Source: Sulfuritalea sp. (GTDB lineage: Bacteria > Pseudomonadota > Gammaproteobacteria > Burkholderiales > Rhodocyclaceae). Taken from it: 64,000 nucleotides of DNA. The stretch lies in NCBI GenBank assembly GCA_021738385.1, contig JAIPCF010000004.1, positions 1 through 64,000 of the forward strand, written 5' to 3'. Every line of letters starts with the position of its first letter. The first letter of the stretch is position 1. The notes under the pieces were generated by a model. The model was given only the letters and a program-made list of their open reading frames with translations, ran no database searches and had not been told where the DNA came from. Below are positions 25,265 through 34,448 of the stretch, piece by piece. The position numbers and the translations under genes are program-made.

Positions 25265-27059
25265 CATCGTTGAAGTGAAGGTACCGGACATCGGCGATTT
25301 CAAGGATGTGCCGATCATCGAAATCCTGATCAAGGTGGGCGACACCGTCAGCGCCGAGGATTCATTGATCACGCTGGAATCCGACAAGGCGACCATGGAT
25401 GTGCCTTCACCCGTGTCAGGTGTGGTCACGGAGATCAGGGTGAAGGTTGGCGACAAGGTGGCGGAAGGTACGCTGGTGGCGCTGGTGAAAGCCGCTTCGG
25501 CCGCTGTCGCCGTCGAGAATGCCGGGAAACCCGCCGCAACACCGGCGCCCGCCGTATCACCAGCGCCGACTTTTGAGGCGCCTGCCGCTGTGGCAAGCGC
25601 TATTGGCAAATTCGCCGGCAAGGTCGACCTTGAATGCGACATGCTGGTGCTCGGCGCCGGGCCCGGCGGCTACTCTGCCGCTTTCCGCGCGGCGGATCTG
25701 GGCATGAAGACGGTAATCGTCGAACGCTACGCCACCTTGGGCGGCGTCTGTCTTAACGTTGGCTGCATTCCGTCGAAAGCGCTGCTGCATGTTGCTGCGG
25801 TGATCGAAGAAGCGGAGCATGCCAGTGATCTCGGTGTCAGCTTCACCGCACCCAAGGTGGATATTGACAAGCTGCGCACGCACAAGGAAAAAGTTGTCGG
25901 CAAGCTGACCGGTGGCCTGGCTGGCATGGCCAAGGCGCGCAAGATCGAAACTGTGCGCGGCTATGGCCACTTTCTCGACGCCAATCACCTTGAAGTCGAG
26001 GCAACGACGGGCAACGCTCAGGACAAGACCGGCGAGAAGACGGTGATCCGCTTCGCCAAATGCATCATCGCTGCTGGCAGCGCAGCCTTCCATCTGCCTT
26101 TCATTCCGAAAGACCCGCGTATTGTCGACTCAACGGGGGCGCTGGAATTGCGCTTCGTGCCGAAGCGGATGCTGGTGATCGGCGGCGGGATTATCGGTCT
26201 CGAAATGGCAACGGTGTATTCGACGCTGGGCTCGAAAGTTGATGTGGTCGAAATGCTCGATGGATTGATGCAAGGGCCGGATCGCGATCTGGTCAAGGTC
26301 TGGGAAAAGCAGAATGCCAAGCGCTTCGACAAGGTGATGCTAAAGACAAAAACCGTCGCCGTGGATGCCAAACCCGACGGCCTCTGGGTCAAGTTCGAAG
26401 GCGCGCAGGCGCCGGCAGAGGCGCAGTGCTACGACATGATTCTGCAATCGGCTGGGCGCTCGCCGAACGGTAACAAGATCGGCGCCGACAAGGCTGGCGT
26501 TGCGGTGAGCGAGCGCGGCTTCATCAGCGTCGACAGCCAGATGCGGACCAACGTGCCGCATATTTTCGCCATCGGCGATATCGTCGGCCAGCCCATGCTG
26601 GCGCACAAGGCGGTGCATGAAGCCCACGTTGCGGCCGAAGTCGCTGCCGGGCAGAAGAGTCATTTCGATGCTTCGGTGATTCCCGGTGTGGCCTACACGC
26701 ATCCCGAAGTGGCCTGGGTTGGAGTCGGCGAGGACGAGGCGAAGAAGGCGGGCCGCAAAGTGAGCAGTGCAAAGTTTCCCTGGGCGGCGTCGGGCCGGGC
26801 AATTGCCAACGGAGCCGAATACGGCTTTACCAAACTGGTGTTCGACGAAGAAACGCATCGCGTGATCGGCGGCAGCATTGTCGGCCCCAATGCCGGCGAC
26901 ATGATTGGCGAAGTTGCATTGGCCATTGAAATGGGTGCCGACGCGGTGGATATCGGCAAGACCATCCACCCGCATCCGACGCTGGGCGAAACCATCGGCA
27001 TGGCCGCCGAAGTGGCGCATGGTTCATGTACTGACCTGCCGCCGATGCGCAGAAAATGA
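25257..27059 (+). CDS. lpdA: dihydrolipoamide dehydrogenase (E3) with N-terminal lipoyl domain
   Basis: A 600-residue flavoprotein that reoxidises dihydrolipoamide in the pyruvate dehydrogenase complex. Residues 1-80 are a lipoyl domain nearly identical to those of aceF, an arrangement known in betaproteobacterial E3. A Pro/Ala linker follows and includes AVSPAPTF, encoded by repeat A copy 7. The FAD motif LGAGPGGYSAA is near 132, the redox disulfide GGVCLNVGC near 162, NAD binding VIGGGIIGLE near 307, and the active site HPHPTLGE near 572. The frame is open upstream to 25110, but ATG 25257 follows GGAAAG and gives the correct lipoyl start. Confidence 0.96.
   Translation: MSDIVEVKVPDIGDFKDVPIIEILIKVGDTVSAEDSLITLESDKATMDVPSPVSGVVTEIRVKVGDKVAEGTLVALVKAASAAVAVENAGKPAATPAPAVSPAPTFEAPAAVASAIGKFAGKVDLECDMLVLGAGPGGYSAAFRAADLGMKTVIVERYATLGGVCLNVGCIPSKALLHVAAVIEEAEHASDLGVSFTAPKVDIDKLRTHKEKVVGKLTGGLAGMAKARKIETVRGYGHFLDANHLEVEATTGNAQDKTGEKTVIRFAKCIIAAGSAAFHLPFIPKDPRIVDSTGALELRFVPKRMLVIGGGIIGLEMATVYSTLGSKVDVVEMLDGLMQGPDRDLVKVWEKQNAKRFDKVMLKTKTVAVDAKPDGLWVKFEGAQAPAEAQCYDMILQSAGRSPNGNKIGADKAGVAVSERGFISVDSQMRTNVPHIFAIGDIVGQPMLAHKAVHEAHVAAEVAAGQKSHFDASVIPGVAYTHPEVAWVGVGEDEAKKAGRKVSSAKFPWAASGRAIANGAEYGFTKLVFDEETHRVIGGSIVGPNAGDMIGEVALAIEMGADAVDIGKTIHPHPTLGETIGMAAEVAHGSCTDLPPMRRK
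25550..25574 (-). repeat. repeat A, copy 7, in lpdA linker
   Basis: CGCCGTATCACCAGCGCCGA then CTTTT, a perfect core in reverse orientation. Translated AVSPAPTF. Confidence 0.85.
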
Positions 27060-27088
27060 GCTGATCATCAGGTACACTTCTTGGTACT

Positions 27089-28786
27089 GTGTTTGAAAAA
27101 CTGATCTCACGGTTTCAAGAAAAGAAGAAGTCCGACCATCCGCTGGCCTCGGACGAGGGTTTGAGCGCGTTGATGGCTGACATCCCGCAGACTGACCCTC
27201 GAAGCCTGTTGTTTGATGTCGATCAGTGGCTCGCCGATCTGGAGAACTGCGTTTCCGAGATTGGACCTACGCTAGCCCTGCGTGCACTGGCACGGTTGGA
27301 TCAGTTTGCCCGCGCCAGTTCCCAGGAATTGTTGACACGTTACCTGACGGTTGGCAAGCGAGAATACATGACGGATTCAGCATGGTCGGCGCTGGATACC
27401 CATGCCGACCATCAGTTCCGTTGCTACCGACTTTTTTTGAACGCATCAATCACGTTCGGCTCCGACGATGACAAGGTTCGCACAGCCCGTTGCGCGGCGC
27501 GCGCGCTGATGGCCTGGTCTTTGCGCAAGAAACTGCAACGTTTTCGCTACCGCAGACCGGACGAGAAACTTTGGCGAGAAGCCCACGACCTGCTTCAGGT
27601 ACTGAACCGTCTCGGCTTGCTGAAGACACGCGTAGCACCCTATCGAAACGAAGGGGACTCGTCGCCACTCGGCGAATACCTCATTGGGCTTTATCTCGAG
27701 TTCGTGCCGGTTGGCAACGTGGTGCCACAGCAACTCGAATTTGCTGAGTCGTTCCTGCGGTCCTTTGAAAGCCTCGATCTCAACTCGCAACCCGACAAGT
27801 TGAGTACCCACCTGATTGATCTCGGTGCAGCGGTGGGGCCGTTGCGACTGAAAAATGAAGAAGTCAAAGGAAAAAGCATTCGCTTCTGCTCGGTGCTCAA
27901 ACTGCGTGGCGCCCTGACGAAAGTAGCCGCTCAGGTGAAGAAACCGATTGATGATTCTGACTGGTTGGCGCACGTGCCAGCCAGCAGGGATCAGATTGAG
28001 AACGCCGTCATGATACTCATGACCTATTGGGCGCAGACACCGCCGAAACGCGGCAGTGATCGTGTCAATCAGAAAATCGAATTGCGGGTCGTTCTTGGTT
28101 TTGGTCTGGCCCGAAGGATGATTGCGGCCTCACATTTCGCCCGCATGGGACGTTCTGTGGAATATGAAGGCACCGATGCAACGCTACGATTTGACGAAGG
28201 ACGTTTTGGTACGGTGGCGCCAACGGAGGTAAAGGCAGACCCAGAAAGTGCAAGCGGCGAAGAAGACCAAACGAATGCAAGAACGCCGATCGAGATCCTG
28301 AACAGACTCGAAACGGGTGGCGATCTGGCGCAAATGGAAAACTGGACCCAGGTGGATGGCAGTGACACCGGATTCGGCGTTGTAGTGCCTGCTATTCTGC
28401 CGCGTCATCGAATCGGGCTGCTGATCTGCCTGCGCTATATCGAAGATCTTGACTGGCGTTTGGGTATTATCCGGCGCATCGGAAGAGATAGCGCGAATCG
28501 TCCCAGCATTGGCATTGAAACACTGGGCTGGCCATCAATTTGCGCATTGGCAAAACCGGTTGGCGAGGAAAGCGCATGGACCAAGGTGGCGGATGGTGGC
28601 CATGGCTGGTTTGACGCTATCGTGGTTAGCGAAAAAGGCACCGAGCTTATTCTGCCGGCGGGCACGTTTGAAGCGGGGGGGGAGGTTGATGTGCGCAGTG
28701 AAACCGGGCTCTGGCGAACCAGGATGGAGTCCTTGCTGGATCGCGGTCCCGATTATGACCGGATAAAATTTCGTCGAAATTCATGA
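27089..28786 (+). CDS. conserved hypothetical protein with possible PilZ-like C-terminal domain
   Basis: A 565-residue cytoplasmic protein with no signal peptide or membrane helices. The first 300 residues are helical with many Leu/Arg. The C-terminal part (about 420-490) reads [17 protein letters not shown], then [20 protein letters not shown] and IGIETLG. That succession of strands recalls PilZ-type c-di-GMP-binding proteins of betaproteobacteria, but the RxxxR motif is not evident. The start is GTG at 27089. It begins 29 bases after lpdA, and its stop overlaps the rpiA start (ATGA). Role unknown. Confidence 0.65.
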   Translation: MFEKLISRFQEKKKSDHPLASDEGLSALMADIPQTDPRSLLFDVDQWLADLENCVSEIGPTLALRALARLDQFARASSQELLTRYLTVGKREYMTDSAWSALDTHADHQFRCYRLFLNASITFGSDDDKVRTARCAARALMAWSLRKKLQRFRYRRPDEKLWREAHDLLQVLNRLGLLKTRVAPYRNEGDSSPLGEYLIGLYLEFVPVGNVVPQQLEFAESFLRSFESLDLNSQPDKLSTHLIDLGAAVGPLRLKNEEVKGKSIRFCSVLKLRGALTKVAAQVKKPIDDSDWLAHVPASRDQIENAVMILMTYWAQTPPKRGSDRVNQKIELRVVLGFGLARRMIAASHFARMGRSVEYEGTDATLRFDEGRFGTVAPTEVKADPESASGEEDQTNARTPIEILNRLETGGDLAQMENWTQVDGSDTGFGVVVPAILPRHRIGLLICLRYIEDLDWRLGIIRRIGRDSANRPSIGIETLGWPSICALAKPVGEESAWTKVADGGHGWFDAIVVSEKGTELILPAGTFEAGGEVDVRSETGLWRTRMESLLDRGPDYDRIKFRRNS

Positions 28787-29466
28787 AAGATCTTATGACC
28801 CAGGATGATTTGAAGCAGGCTGTCGCGAGCGCGGCGCGTGACTACGTGATTGAGCACTTGCCGCCCGGCGCAATTCTTGGCGTGGGTACTGGCTCCACGG
28901 CGAATTTTTTTATTGACGAGATCGCCGGCATCAAAGATCGCATCGGCGGTACGGTCGCCAGTTCAGAAGCGACCGCCAGACGACTCGCTGGTCATGGCTT
29001 GCGCGTGCTTGATCTCAACGAGATCGACGCCATGGGCATTTACGTCGATGGCGCGGATGAGATCGATGCCAGCATGGCCATGATAAAAGGCGGCGGCGGC
29101 GCGCTGACCCGCGAAAAAATAGTTGCCGCGGTGGCGGACACCTTTGTCTGCATCTGCGATGCGTCGAAGCGGGTGGAGACCATGGGCAAGTTTCCGCTGC
29201 CGGTGGAAGTCATACCGATGGCCAGTGCCTTCGTCAGCCGGGAGCTGGTCAAACTGGGCGGCGTGCCGAAGCTGCGCGAAGGTATGGTGACCGACAATGG
29301 CAACGTGATTCTCGACGTGCATGGCTTTTCGATTACCGATCCGGTCGGCCTCGAGGCACAGATCAACCAGATCGTGGGTGTCGTCACCAATGGTTTGTTC
29401 GCGCGGCGCGGCGCTGATGTGTTGTTGCTATCCAGCGCCAACGGAGTACAAAGCTTTTTACGTTGA
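28783..29466 (+). CDS. rpiA: ribose-5-phosphate isomerase A
   Basis: A 227-residue enzyme interconverting ribose-5-phosphate and ribulose-5-phosphate, used in the pentose phosphate and Calvin cycles. The motifs [29 protein letters not shown] and [12 protein letters not shown] are all present, with normal length. ATG 28783 overlaps the previous stop; ATG 28795 is an alternative start. In this organism it could supply ribulose-5-phosphate to the phosphoribulokinase encoded at 47041. Confidence 0.96.
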   Translation: MKDLMTQDDLKQAVASAARDYVIEHLPPGAILGVGTGSTANFFIDEIAGIKDRIGGTVASSEATARRLAGHGLRVLDLNEIDAMGIYVDGADEIDASMAMIKGGGGALTREKIVAAVADTFVCICDASKRVETMGKFPLPVEVIPMASAFVSRELVKLGGVPKLREGMVTDNGNVILDVHGFSITDPVGLEAQINQIVGVVTNGLFARRGADVLLLSSANGVQSFLR

Positions 29467-29523
29467 AATAAATCCTTCACATCCCATTGCTATAGTGTCG
29501 GGATTGCAGAAAAAGGTGGTCGC

Positions 29524-30231
29524 ATGAACCAGGAACACATCAGCCGGCAATTCGATGCCGATCTCGAAGGCTTGCGCACAGGCGTTCTGGCAATGGGTGG
29601 CCTGGTCGAGCAGCAATTGATTCGCGCCATGGATGGTCTCGAATCGGGCGACATGGCACTCATCGATCAGGTTATTTCTACCGATCGACAGGTCAATCGG
29701 CATGAAGTCGAACTCGATGAGGCGTGCAACAACGTCATTGCCCGACGCCAGCCGGCAGCGGTTGATTTGCGCATGATCATGACCGTGGTGAAAACCATTA
29801 CTGATCTGGAGCGCATCGGCGACGAAGCCAAGAAGATTGCCAAGATGGCGCGTGACATTCATAGCGGCGACATTCGCGTTGTGCCTCGTGTTGATTTGCG
29901 CGCCTCGGCGGATATCGCGGTAGCCATGCTGCGCCGCTCGCTCGATGCATTCGCCCGTCTCGACGTCAATGCCTCAGCCGAGGTGGTGCGTCAGGACAAG
30001 GAGGTCGATGCCGGCTTCAAGGCGGCAATGCGCCAGCTCATCACTTTCATGATGGAAGATCCGCGCACCATTTCAAGTTCGCTCGATCTGCTGTTCGTCG
30101 CTCGATCAATAGAACGTATCGGGGACCACGCGAAGAACATTTCCGAGTATGTGGTCTATCTGGTCAAGGGGCGTGACGTGCGTCACATCGGCCTCGAAGC
30201 CATGGAAAAGGAAGTGGCGGGCCAGCCCTGA
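29524..30231 (+). CDS. phoU: phosphate transport regulator PhoU
   Basis: A 235-residue all-helical protein with two PhoU repeats, each with an E/DxxxD metal motif (TDLERIGDEAKKIAK and RSIERIGDHAKNISE). It modulates PhoR-PhoB signalling and phosphate uptake. The pst transporter genes usually beside it are absent here. It lies 57 bases after rpiA and converges on yggX. Confidence 0.95.
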   Translation: MNQEHISRQFDADLEGLRTGVLAMGGLVEQQLIRAMDGLESGDMALIDQVISTDRQVNRHEVELDEACNNVIARRQPAAVDLRMIMTVVKTITDLERIGDEAKKIAKMARDIHSGDIRVVPRVDLRASADIAVAMLRRSLDAFARLDVNASAEVVRQDKEVDAGFKAAMRQLITFMMEDPRTISSSLDLLFVARSIERIGDHAKNISEYVVYLVKGRDVRHIGLEAMEKEVAGQP

Positions 30232-30256
30232 CCTACTATCCCGCCTGGAGCGTCAA

Positions 30257-30529
30257 TTAGCTGGCTGGAGGTACGTAGCCGCCGACCTGATCTGCCCCGT
30301 CGCCGAAGAAGTGTTTTTGCACCTGCTCGGCAAGATACTTTCGATGCTGGGCATCGGCCAGGCTCAAGCGATTTTCGTTGATGATCATTGTTTGCAGCTT
30401 GATCCATTGCTGCCAGGCTTCCTTCGAGACATTTTCGTAAATCCTCTTGCCCATTTCGCCCGGCATGGGAGGTAGATCGAGACCTTCGGCCTCATGTCCG
30501 AGTTTGATGCAATTGACCATGCGTGCCAC
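30257..30529 (-). CDS. yggX: oxidative damage protection / Fe(2+) trafficking protein YggX
   Basis: A 90-residue protein. [14 protein letters not shown] is the family's N-terminal signature with its conserved Cys, and [25 protein letters not shown] is typical of the middle. The family protects Fe-S clusters. It lies 39 bases downstream of argA on the same strand and may share its transcript. Confidence 0.95.
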   Translation of the reverse strand: MARMVNCIKLGHEAEGLDLPPMPGEMGKRIYENVSKEAWQQWIKLQTMIINENRLSLADAQHRKYLAEQVQKHFFGDGADQVGGYVPPAS

Positions 30530-30568
30530 GGTGTTTCCTTTCGCTGTGTTGGTAAAGACCTGCTCAGT

Positions 30569-31912
30569 TTACATCGACTTCACCAGGACTTTCGACCGGC
30601 GCTGCAAGTTGTAGAGGTCGCGCCGGGCCGTCGGCAGGGCATCAACGCCAGCGGCAACATAGCCACGCTCAATAAACCAGTGCGCGGTGCGGGTGGTCAG
30701 GACAAACAGCCGCTGCAGCTTCAGCTTTTTCGCTCGCGCTTCGATGTGGCAGCGCAACTGCTCGCCGTAACCGCTGCGACGGAAATCCGGCATGACGGCA
30801 AGGCATGCCAGTTCCGCTGATTTTTCTGTAGAAAATGGATATAGCGCCGCGCAACCGACAATCACTCCGTCATGCTCCACCACCGAAAAGCGGGTGATTT
30901 CCATTTCGAGCCGTTCGCGACCCCGTTTGACCAGGGTACCATCGGCTTCCAGCGGCTCGATCAGACCGAGAATGGCGCCCACATCGTCGATGCTCGCATC
31001 GCGCAATCTTGCCAACGGCACGCTGGTCATGACGGTGCCGACGCCATCGCGGGTAAAAAACTCCATCAACATCGCACCGTCGGCCTTGCGGTCGAGGAAA
31101 TGCACGCGACCGACGCCGGCCCGGCAGGCTCGTATTGCGCTGGGCAAGACGCGCACAATTTCCGGCCCTTGTTTAGGCAAATGTCGCGCCACGAGTTTCT
31201 GCGCTTCGTCAGCGGTGAGCGCGTCAATCGGTTCCTTTTTGCCACTTATCAGTCCGGGCGCGTCGCACAGATAGATCAACTTGTTCGCCTTGACGGCGAC
31301 AGCAACCGCCTCGGCCACTTCTTCCCAAGCCAGGTTGAATATCTCACCGGTCGGCGAAGCGCCGATAGGAGTAATCAGCACCAGGTTTTCCTGGATCAGG
31401 TCTGCTTCAATTTCATCTGCAATTACTTTTCGCACAGCGCCCGTGTATTGAAAGTCGACACCGTTGACCACGCCAACCGGGCGCGCGGTGATGAAGTTGC
31501 CGCCGGTAACCCGCAGGAAGGCGCCGGCCATTGGCGTGTTGGGCAATCCCTGTGAGAGCATGGCCTCAATTTCGATGCGGGTGACGCCCATGGCACGCTT
31601 GACACATTCCAGAGCGGCAGCATCGGTGACGCGCAGGCCTTTGTGAAACCTCGGTTTAAGACCGCGTGCGTGCATCTCGGCATCGATCTGCGGGCGCGCT
31701 CCGTGCACCAGCACCAAGCGAATGCCCATGCTGTCGAGCAGGGCAATGTCATGAATCAGCGCTTGCGCAGCGCCTGCTTCAAGCACTTCGCCGCCGAACG
31801 CGATCACAAAAGTCTGACCGCGAAAGGCATGAATGTAAGGTGCCGCCTGGCGTACCCAAGCGACCAGACGAGCGTCGGTTTCGGGCTGGTTGCTACGGGT
31901 TTCCAGAGTCAC
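30569..31912 (-). CDS. argA: N-acetylglutamate synthase (amino-acid acetyltransferase)
   Basis: A 447-residue two-domain enzyme for the first step of arginine synthesis. Residues about 1-290 form an amino-acid kinase fold (GQTFVIAFGGEVLE, LVLVHGARPQID) and about 300-447 a GNAT acetyltransferase domain (LAVMPDFRRSGYGEQL). The length matches classical ArgA. Its start overlaps the end of the polyphosphate phosphotransferase gene (ATGA), so the two are translationally coupled. Confidence 0.95.
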   Translation of the reverse strand: MTLETRSNQPETDARLVAWVRQAAPYIHAFRGQTFVIAFGGEVLEAGAAQALIHDIALLDSMGIRLVLVHGARPQIDAEMHARGLKPRFHKGLRVTDAAALECVKRAMGVTRIEIEAMLSQGLPNTPMAGAFLRVTGGNFITARPVGVVNGVDFQYTGAVRKVIADEIEADLIQENLVLITPIGASPTGEIFNLAWEEVAEAVAVAVKANKLIYLCDAPGLISGKKEPIDALTADEAQKLVARHLPKQGPEIVRVLPSAIRACRAGVGRVHFLDRKADGAMLMEFFTRDGVGTVMTSVPLARLRDASIDDVGAILGLIEPLEADGTLVKRGRERLEMEITRFSVVEHDGVIVGCAALYPFSTEKSAELACLAVMPDFRRSGYGEQLRCHIEARAKKLKLQRLFVLTTRTAHWFIERGYVAAGVDALPTARRDLYNLQRRSKVLVKSM

Positions 31913-33624
31913 GGAACAGGTTTTCCTTTCTTTGGTTTGGTCTTCACCGCGTTACGAGATGCTCGCGGCGGAGTTGCCTTGGTAGCGGCTCTTTTTACTG
32001 GAGCTGTCTTCGGTCTTGGAGGCTGCGACTTTACGGCAGCTTGCGGTTTGACTTCTGCAAGATTCGGTTCCGGAGTTTTTGTGCTCCGCTTTTTCTTCAT
32101 GTCGGACTTGGAAGGTTTTTCAGGTTTTGCGACCGGTATCGGTTTGCCTTCAAGCGCCGCCTGTAGCCTTTCGCATATGGTTCGAATGACTTTGACGCGA
32201 GCATAGGTTTTGTCATTCGCCTCAACCAGCGTCCATGGCGCGGAACCGGTGCTGGTGCGATCCACCATGTCACAGACAGCTTCGTGATAGGCATCCCATT
32301 TTTCGCGGTTGCGCCAGTCCTCTTCGGTGAGTTTGAAGCGTTTGAACTCGATCTTCTCGCGCTCCTTGAAGCGACGCAACTGCTCCTCCTTGCCGACCTG
32401 CAGCCAGAACTTGATGACTATTGCGCCGGATTGGGATAACTCGTGCTCGAAGTCGTTGATCTCGGTGTAGGCGCGCAGCCAGTCGGCTTCGGAGCAGAAG
32501 CCTTCAACGCGTTCGACCAGTACGCGCCCGTACCAGGACCGGTCGAATATCGTCACGCGGCCGACACGCGGCACATGCCGCCAGAAGCGCCACATATAAG
32601 GCTGGGCGCGTTCTTCCTCGGTCGGCGCCGCGATCGGTACGATTTGATAGTCTCGCGCATCCATCGATGCCGTGACTCGGCGGATGGCGCCTCCTTTGCC
32701 GGCGGCATCGGAACCCTCGAATACACAGATCACCGACTTTTGTTTGAAGCGGGGATCGCGCACCAGCTCCGAGAGTCGCCCCTGCCATTTGGCGAGCTGA
32801 TCTCCGTATTGCTGCTTCGTGAGAGTGTGCGAAAGGTTGAGTTCCGAAATCACATCGCGGCCGTCGATATTCGGCTTCACCGGAGGTGCCACCGGTGTCG
32901 CCTGCTTGTCCGAGCCGGCCAGGCGTTGGCGAATGGTGTCGAGAATGATCTTGCCAGTGGTCAGCGAACGAAAACGATCATCTTCGCCTTCGACAATGAT
33001 CCACGGTGCCCAGGGCGTGTTAGTCATGCGCAATACGTGGCCGACCACATCCTGCAACTTGTTATACGTCTTGAGCCGATCCCAGTTCCATTTGGTGACA
33101 CGCCACGCCGTGCGCGGGTCTTTTTCCAGGGCCTTCAGGCGTCGCTTCTGGCCGTCCTTGGTCAGATGGAACCAGAACTTGAGCACGACCGCACCTTCAT
33201 TGACCAGCATCGCCTCGAATCGGTTGATCTGGTCGATACGCTGATCCATCGCTGCCTGGGTCATGCCGCCGTCAATGCGATCGTGAATCGGGCTCGAGTA
33301 CCACGAGCCCGCAAAAATACCGATGCGTCCTTTGGGTGGCAGTGCCCGCCAATAACGCCACATGAATGGGCGTTGGCGTTCTTCGTCGGTGGGTGCGGAG
33401 AAGGCGAGCGTGGAAATGAAGCGAGGATCCATCCACTCGTACAGTACGTTGATTGTCTCGCCCTTGCCGGCGCCATCCTGGCCGCTGATAAGGACGATAA
33501 CCGGAATTTTTCCGTTTTCCCGCAAGTCAAATTGCGCATCAAGCAAAGCGGCGCGCAGTTGCGGTACGGCCTTCTTGTAGGTTGCCTTGTCGATCTTGTG
33601 ACCGATTTCTGCGGATTCGAACAT
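31909..33624 (-). CDS. pap: polyphosphate:AMP phosphotransferase (two-domain PPK2)
   Basis: A 571-residue protein with two tandem PPK2 domains, each with a Walker A: SGQDGAGKGE near residue 46 and GSDAAGKGGA near 310. Each also has a WRYWR/WRFWR lid motif. The tandem class II PPK2 enzymes phosphorylate AMP to ADP with polyphosphate. A Lys/Pro-rich tail of about 60 residues at the C-terminus is unusual and probably disordered. I chose ATG at 33624, with GGGGAG upstream and TGATG overlap with rsmE; an in-frame start five codons earlier is possible. It sits between rsmE and argA in one operon. Confidence 0.92.
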   Translation of the reverse strand: MFESAEIGHKIDKATYKKAVPQLRAALLDAQFDLRENGKIPVIVLISGQDGAGKGETINVLYEWMDPRFISTLAFSAPTDEERQRPFMWRYWRALPPKGRIGIFAGSWYSSPIHDRIDGGMTQAAMDQRIDQINRFEAMLVNEGAVVLKFWFHLTKDGQKRRLKALEKDPRTAWRVTKWNWDRLKTYNKLQDVVGHVLRMTNTPWAPWIIVEGEDDRFRSLTTGKIILDTIRQRLAGSDKQATPVAPPVKPNIDGRDVISELNLSHTLTKQQYGDQLAKWQGRLSELVRDPRFKQKSVICVFEGSDAAGKGGAIRRVTASMDARDYQIVPIAAPTEEERAQPYMWRFWRHVPRVGRVTIFDRSWYGRVLVERVEGFCSEADWLRAYTEINDFEHELSQSGAIVIKFWLQVGKEEQLRRFKEREKIEFKRFKLTEEDWRNREKWDAYHEAVCDMVDRTSTGSAPWTLVEANDKTYARVKVIRTICERLQAALEGKPIPVAKPEKPSKSDMKKKRSTKTPEPNLAEVKPQAAVKSQPPRPKTAPVKRAATKATPPRASRNAVKTKPKKGKPVP

Positions 33625-34352
33625 CACCAGTCTCCCCAAAGTGCCATCATTGCCGCCACAGCGCCAAGTCCGGCGGTTTCGGTGCGCAAAACGCGCGGCC
33701 CCAGTCCGATTGGCTGGAAACCTGCAGCACGCGCGGCCAGCAGTTCGCCTTCTTCAAACCCCCCTTCCGGACCCACCAGCAAATAGACAGGTGCGGTAGG
33801 TAAAGCCATGTCACGCAGGGATTCGGTAGCTCCCGGCGCACAGACGAACCGTAGCCCATTCTCCTGCGCTGCCATGCCAAGATATTGCGGTAGATCAAGA
33901 ATTGGGGTTATCAGCGGCACGCGATTGCGCCCGGACTGCTCGCAAGCGGATATCGCGATTTTGCGCCAGTGTTCCACGCGGCGTTGCGCGCGTTCACCGG
34001 AGAGCCGGATCACGCTGCGTTTCGCCGTTACCGGCTGGATACTGCCGACGCCCAGCTCGACGGCTTTTTGCACCACCAGATCCATCTTGTCGCTGGAGGG
34101 CAGGGCTTGCACCAGCGTAATCGCCAATGGCGGCTCACGATCCGCATCGTCGAATTCGATGAGCGAGGCACGTAGATGTTTGCCTGCCGGATTGAGCTTT
34201 GCGCGCCATTGACCACCGCGCCCGTCGAACAGAATCGCCGTGTCACCAGCGCCGAGTCTCAGGACTTTCAAGGCGTGGTGGCTTGCCTCAGTGGCGAGCT
34301 CCACCGTGGCGCCAGGATTGAGTGGAATTGGCGAATAGAACCTCGGTATCAT
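33624..34352 (-). CDS. rsmE: 16S rRNA (uracil-1498-N3)-methyltransferase RsmE
   Basis: A 242-residue SPOUT methyltransferase. An N-terminal PUA-like domain (residues 1-70) is followed by the knotted domain with LVGPEGGFEEGEL and LGPRVLRTETA near residues 190-225. It methylates 16S rRNA. First gene of the rsmE-pap-argA group. The N-terminal LRLGAGDTAILFDGRGG is encoded across repeat A copy 8, yet also fits the family consensus here, so the match may be partly convergent. Divergent from the thioredoxin-like gene. Confidence 0.95.
   Translation of the reverse strand: MIPRFYSPIPLNPGATVELATEASHHALKVLRLGAGDTAILFDGRGGQWRAKLNPAGKHLRASLIEFDDADREPPLAITLVQALPSSDKMDLVVQKAVELGVGSIQPVTAKRSVIRLSGERAQRRVEHWRKIAISACEQSGRNRVPLITPILDLPQYLGMAAQENGLRFVCAPGATESLRDMALPTAPVYLLVGPEGGFEEGELLAARAAGFQPIGLGPRVLRTETAGLGAVAAMMALWGDW
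34236..34260 (-). repeat. repeat A, copy 8, inside rsmE
   Basis: CGCCGTGTCACCAGCGCC then GAGTCTC; one mismatch in the core and two at the end. Read in rsmE as LGAGDTA. Confidence 0.7.
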
Positions 34353-34374
34353 GTTGTGATTATCGTCAAAACAA

Positions 34375-34434
34375 AGTTTCAGTGCAGGCTAACGCCAGAA
34401 TTATCGGCGTTAAGCGAAGCGGCCGAAACTAATA
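34375..34434 (+). repeat. repeat B, copy 2 (stem-loop before thioredoxin-like gene)
   Basis: The inner stem TAACGCC/GGCGTTA (7 bp) is enclosed by AGTTTC/GAAACT. About 80 percent of positions match the copy at 19961-20019. It ends 14 bases before the next start codon. Confidence 0.8.
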
Positions 34435-34448
34435 TCGGGAGTTAGCGT

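Noticed and set aside
32443-33786. Long plus-strand open frame antisense to the polyphosphate phosphotransferase
   Set aside because: The minus strand encodes a clear two-domain PPK2 protein; the antisense product has no family features.
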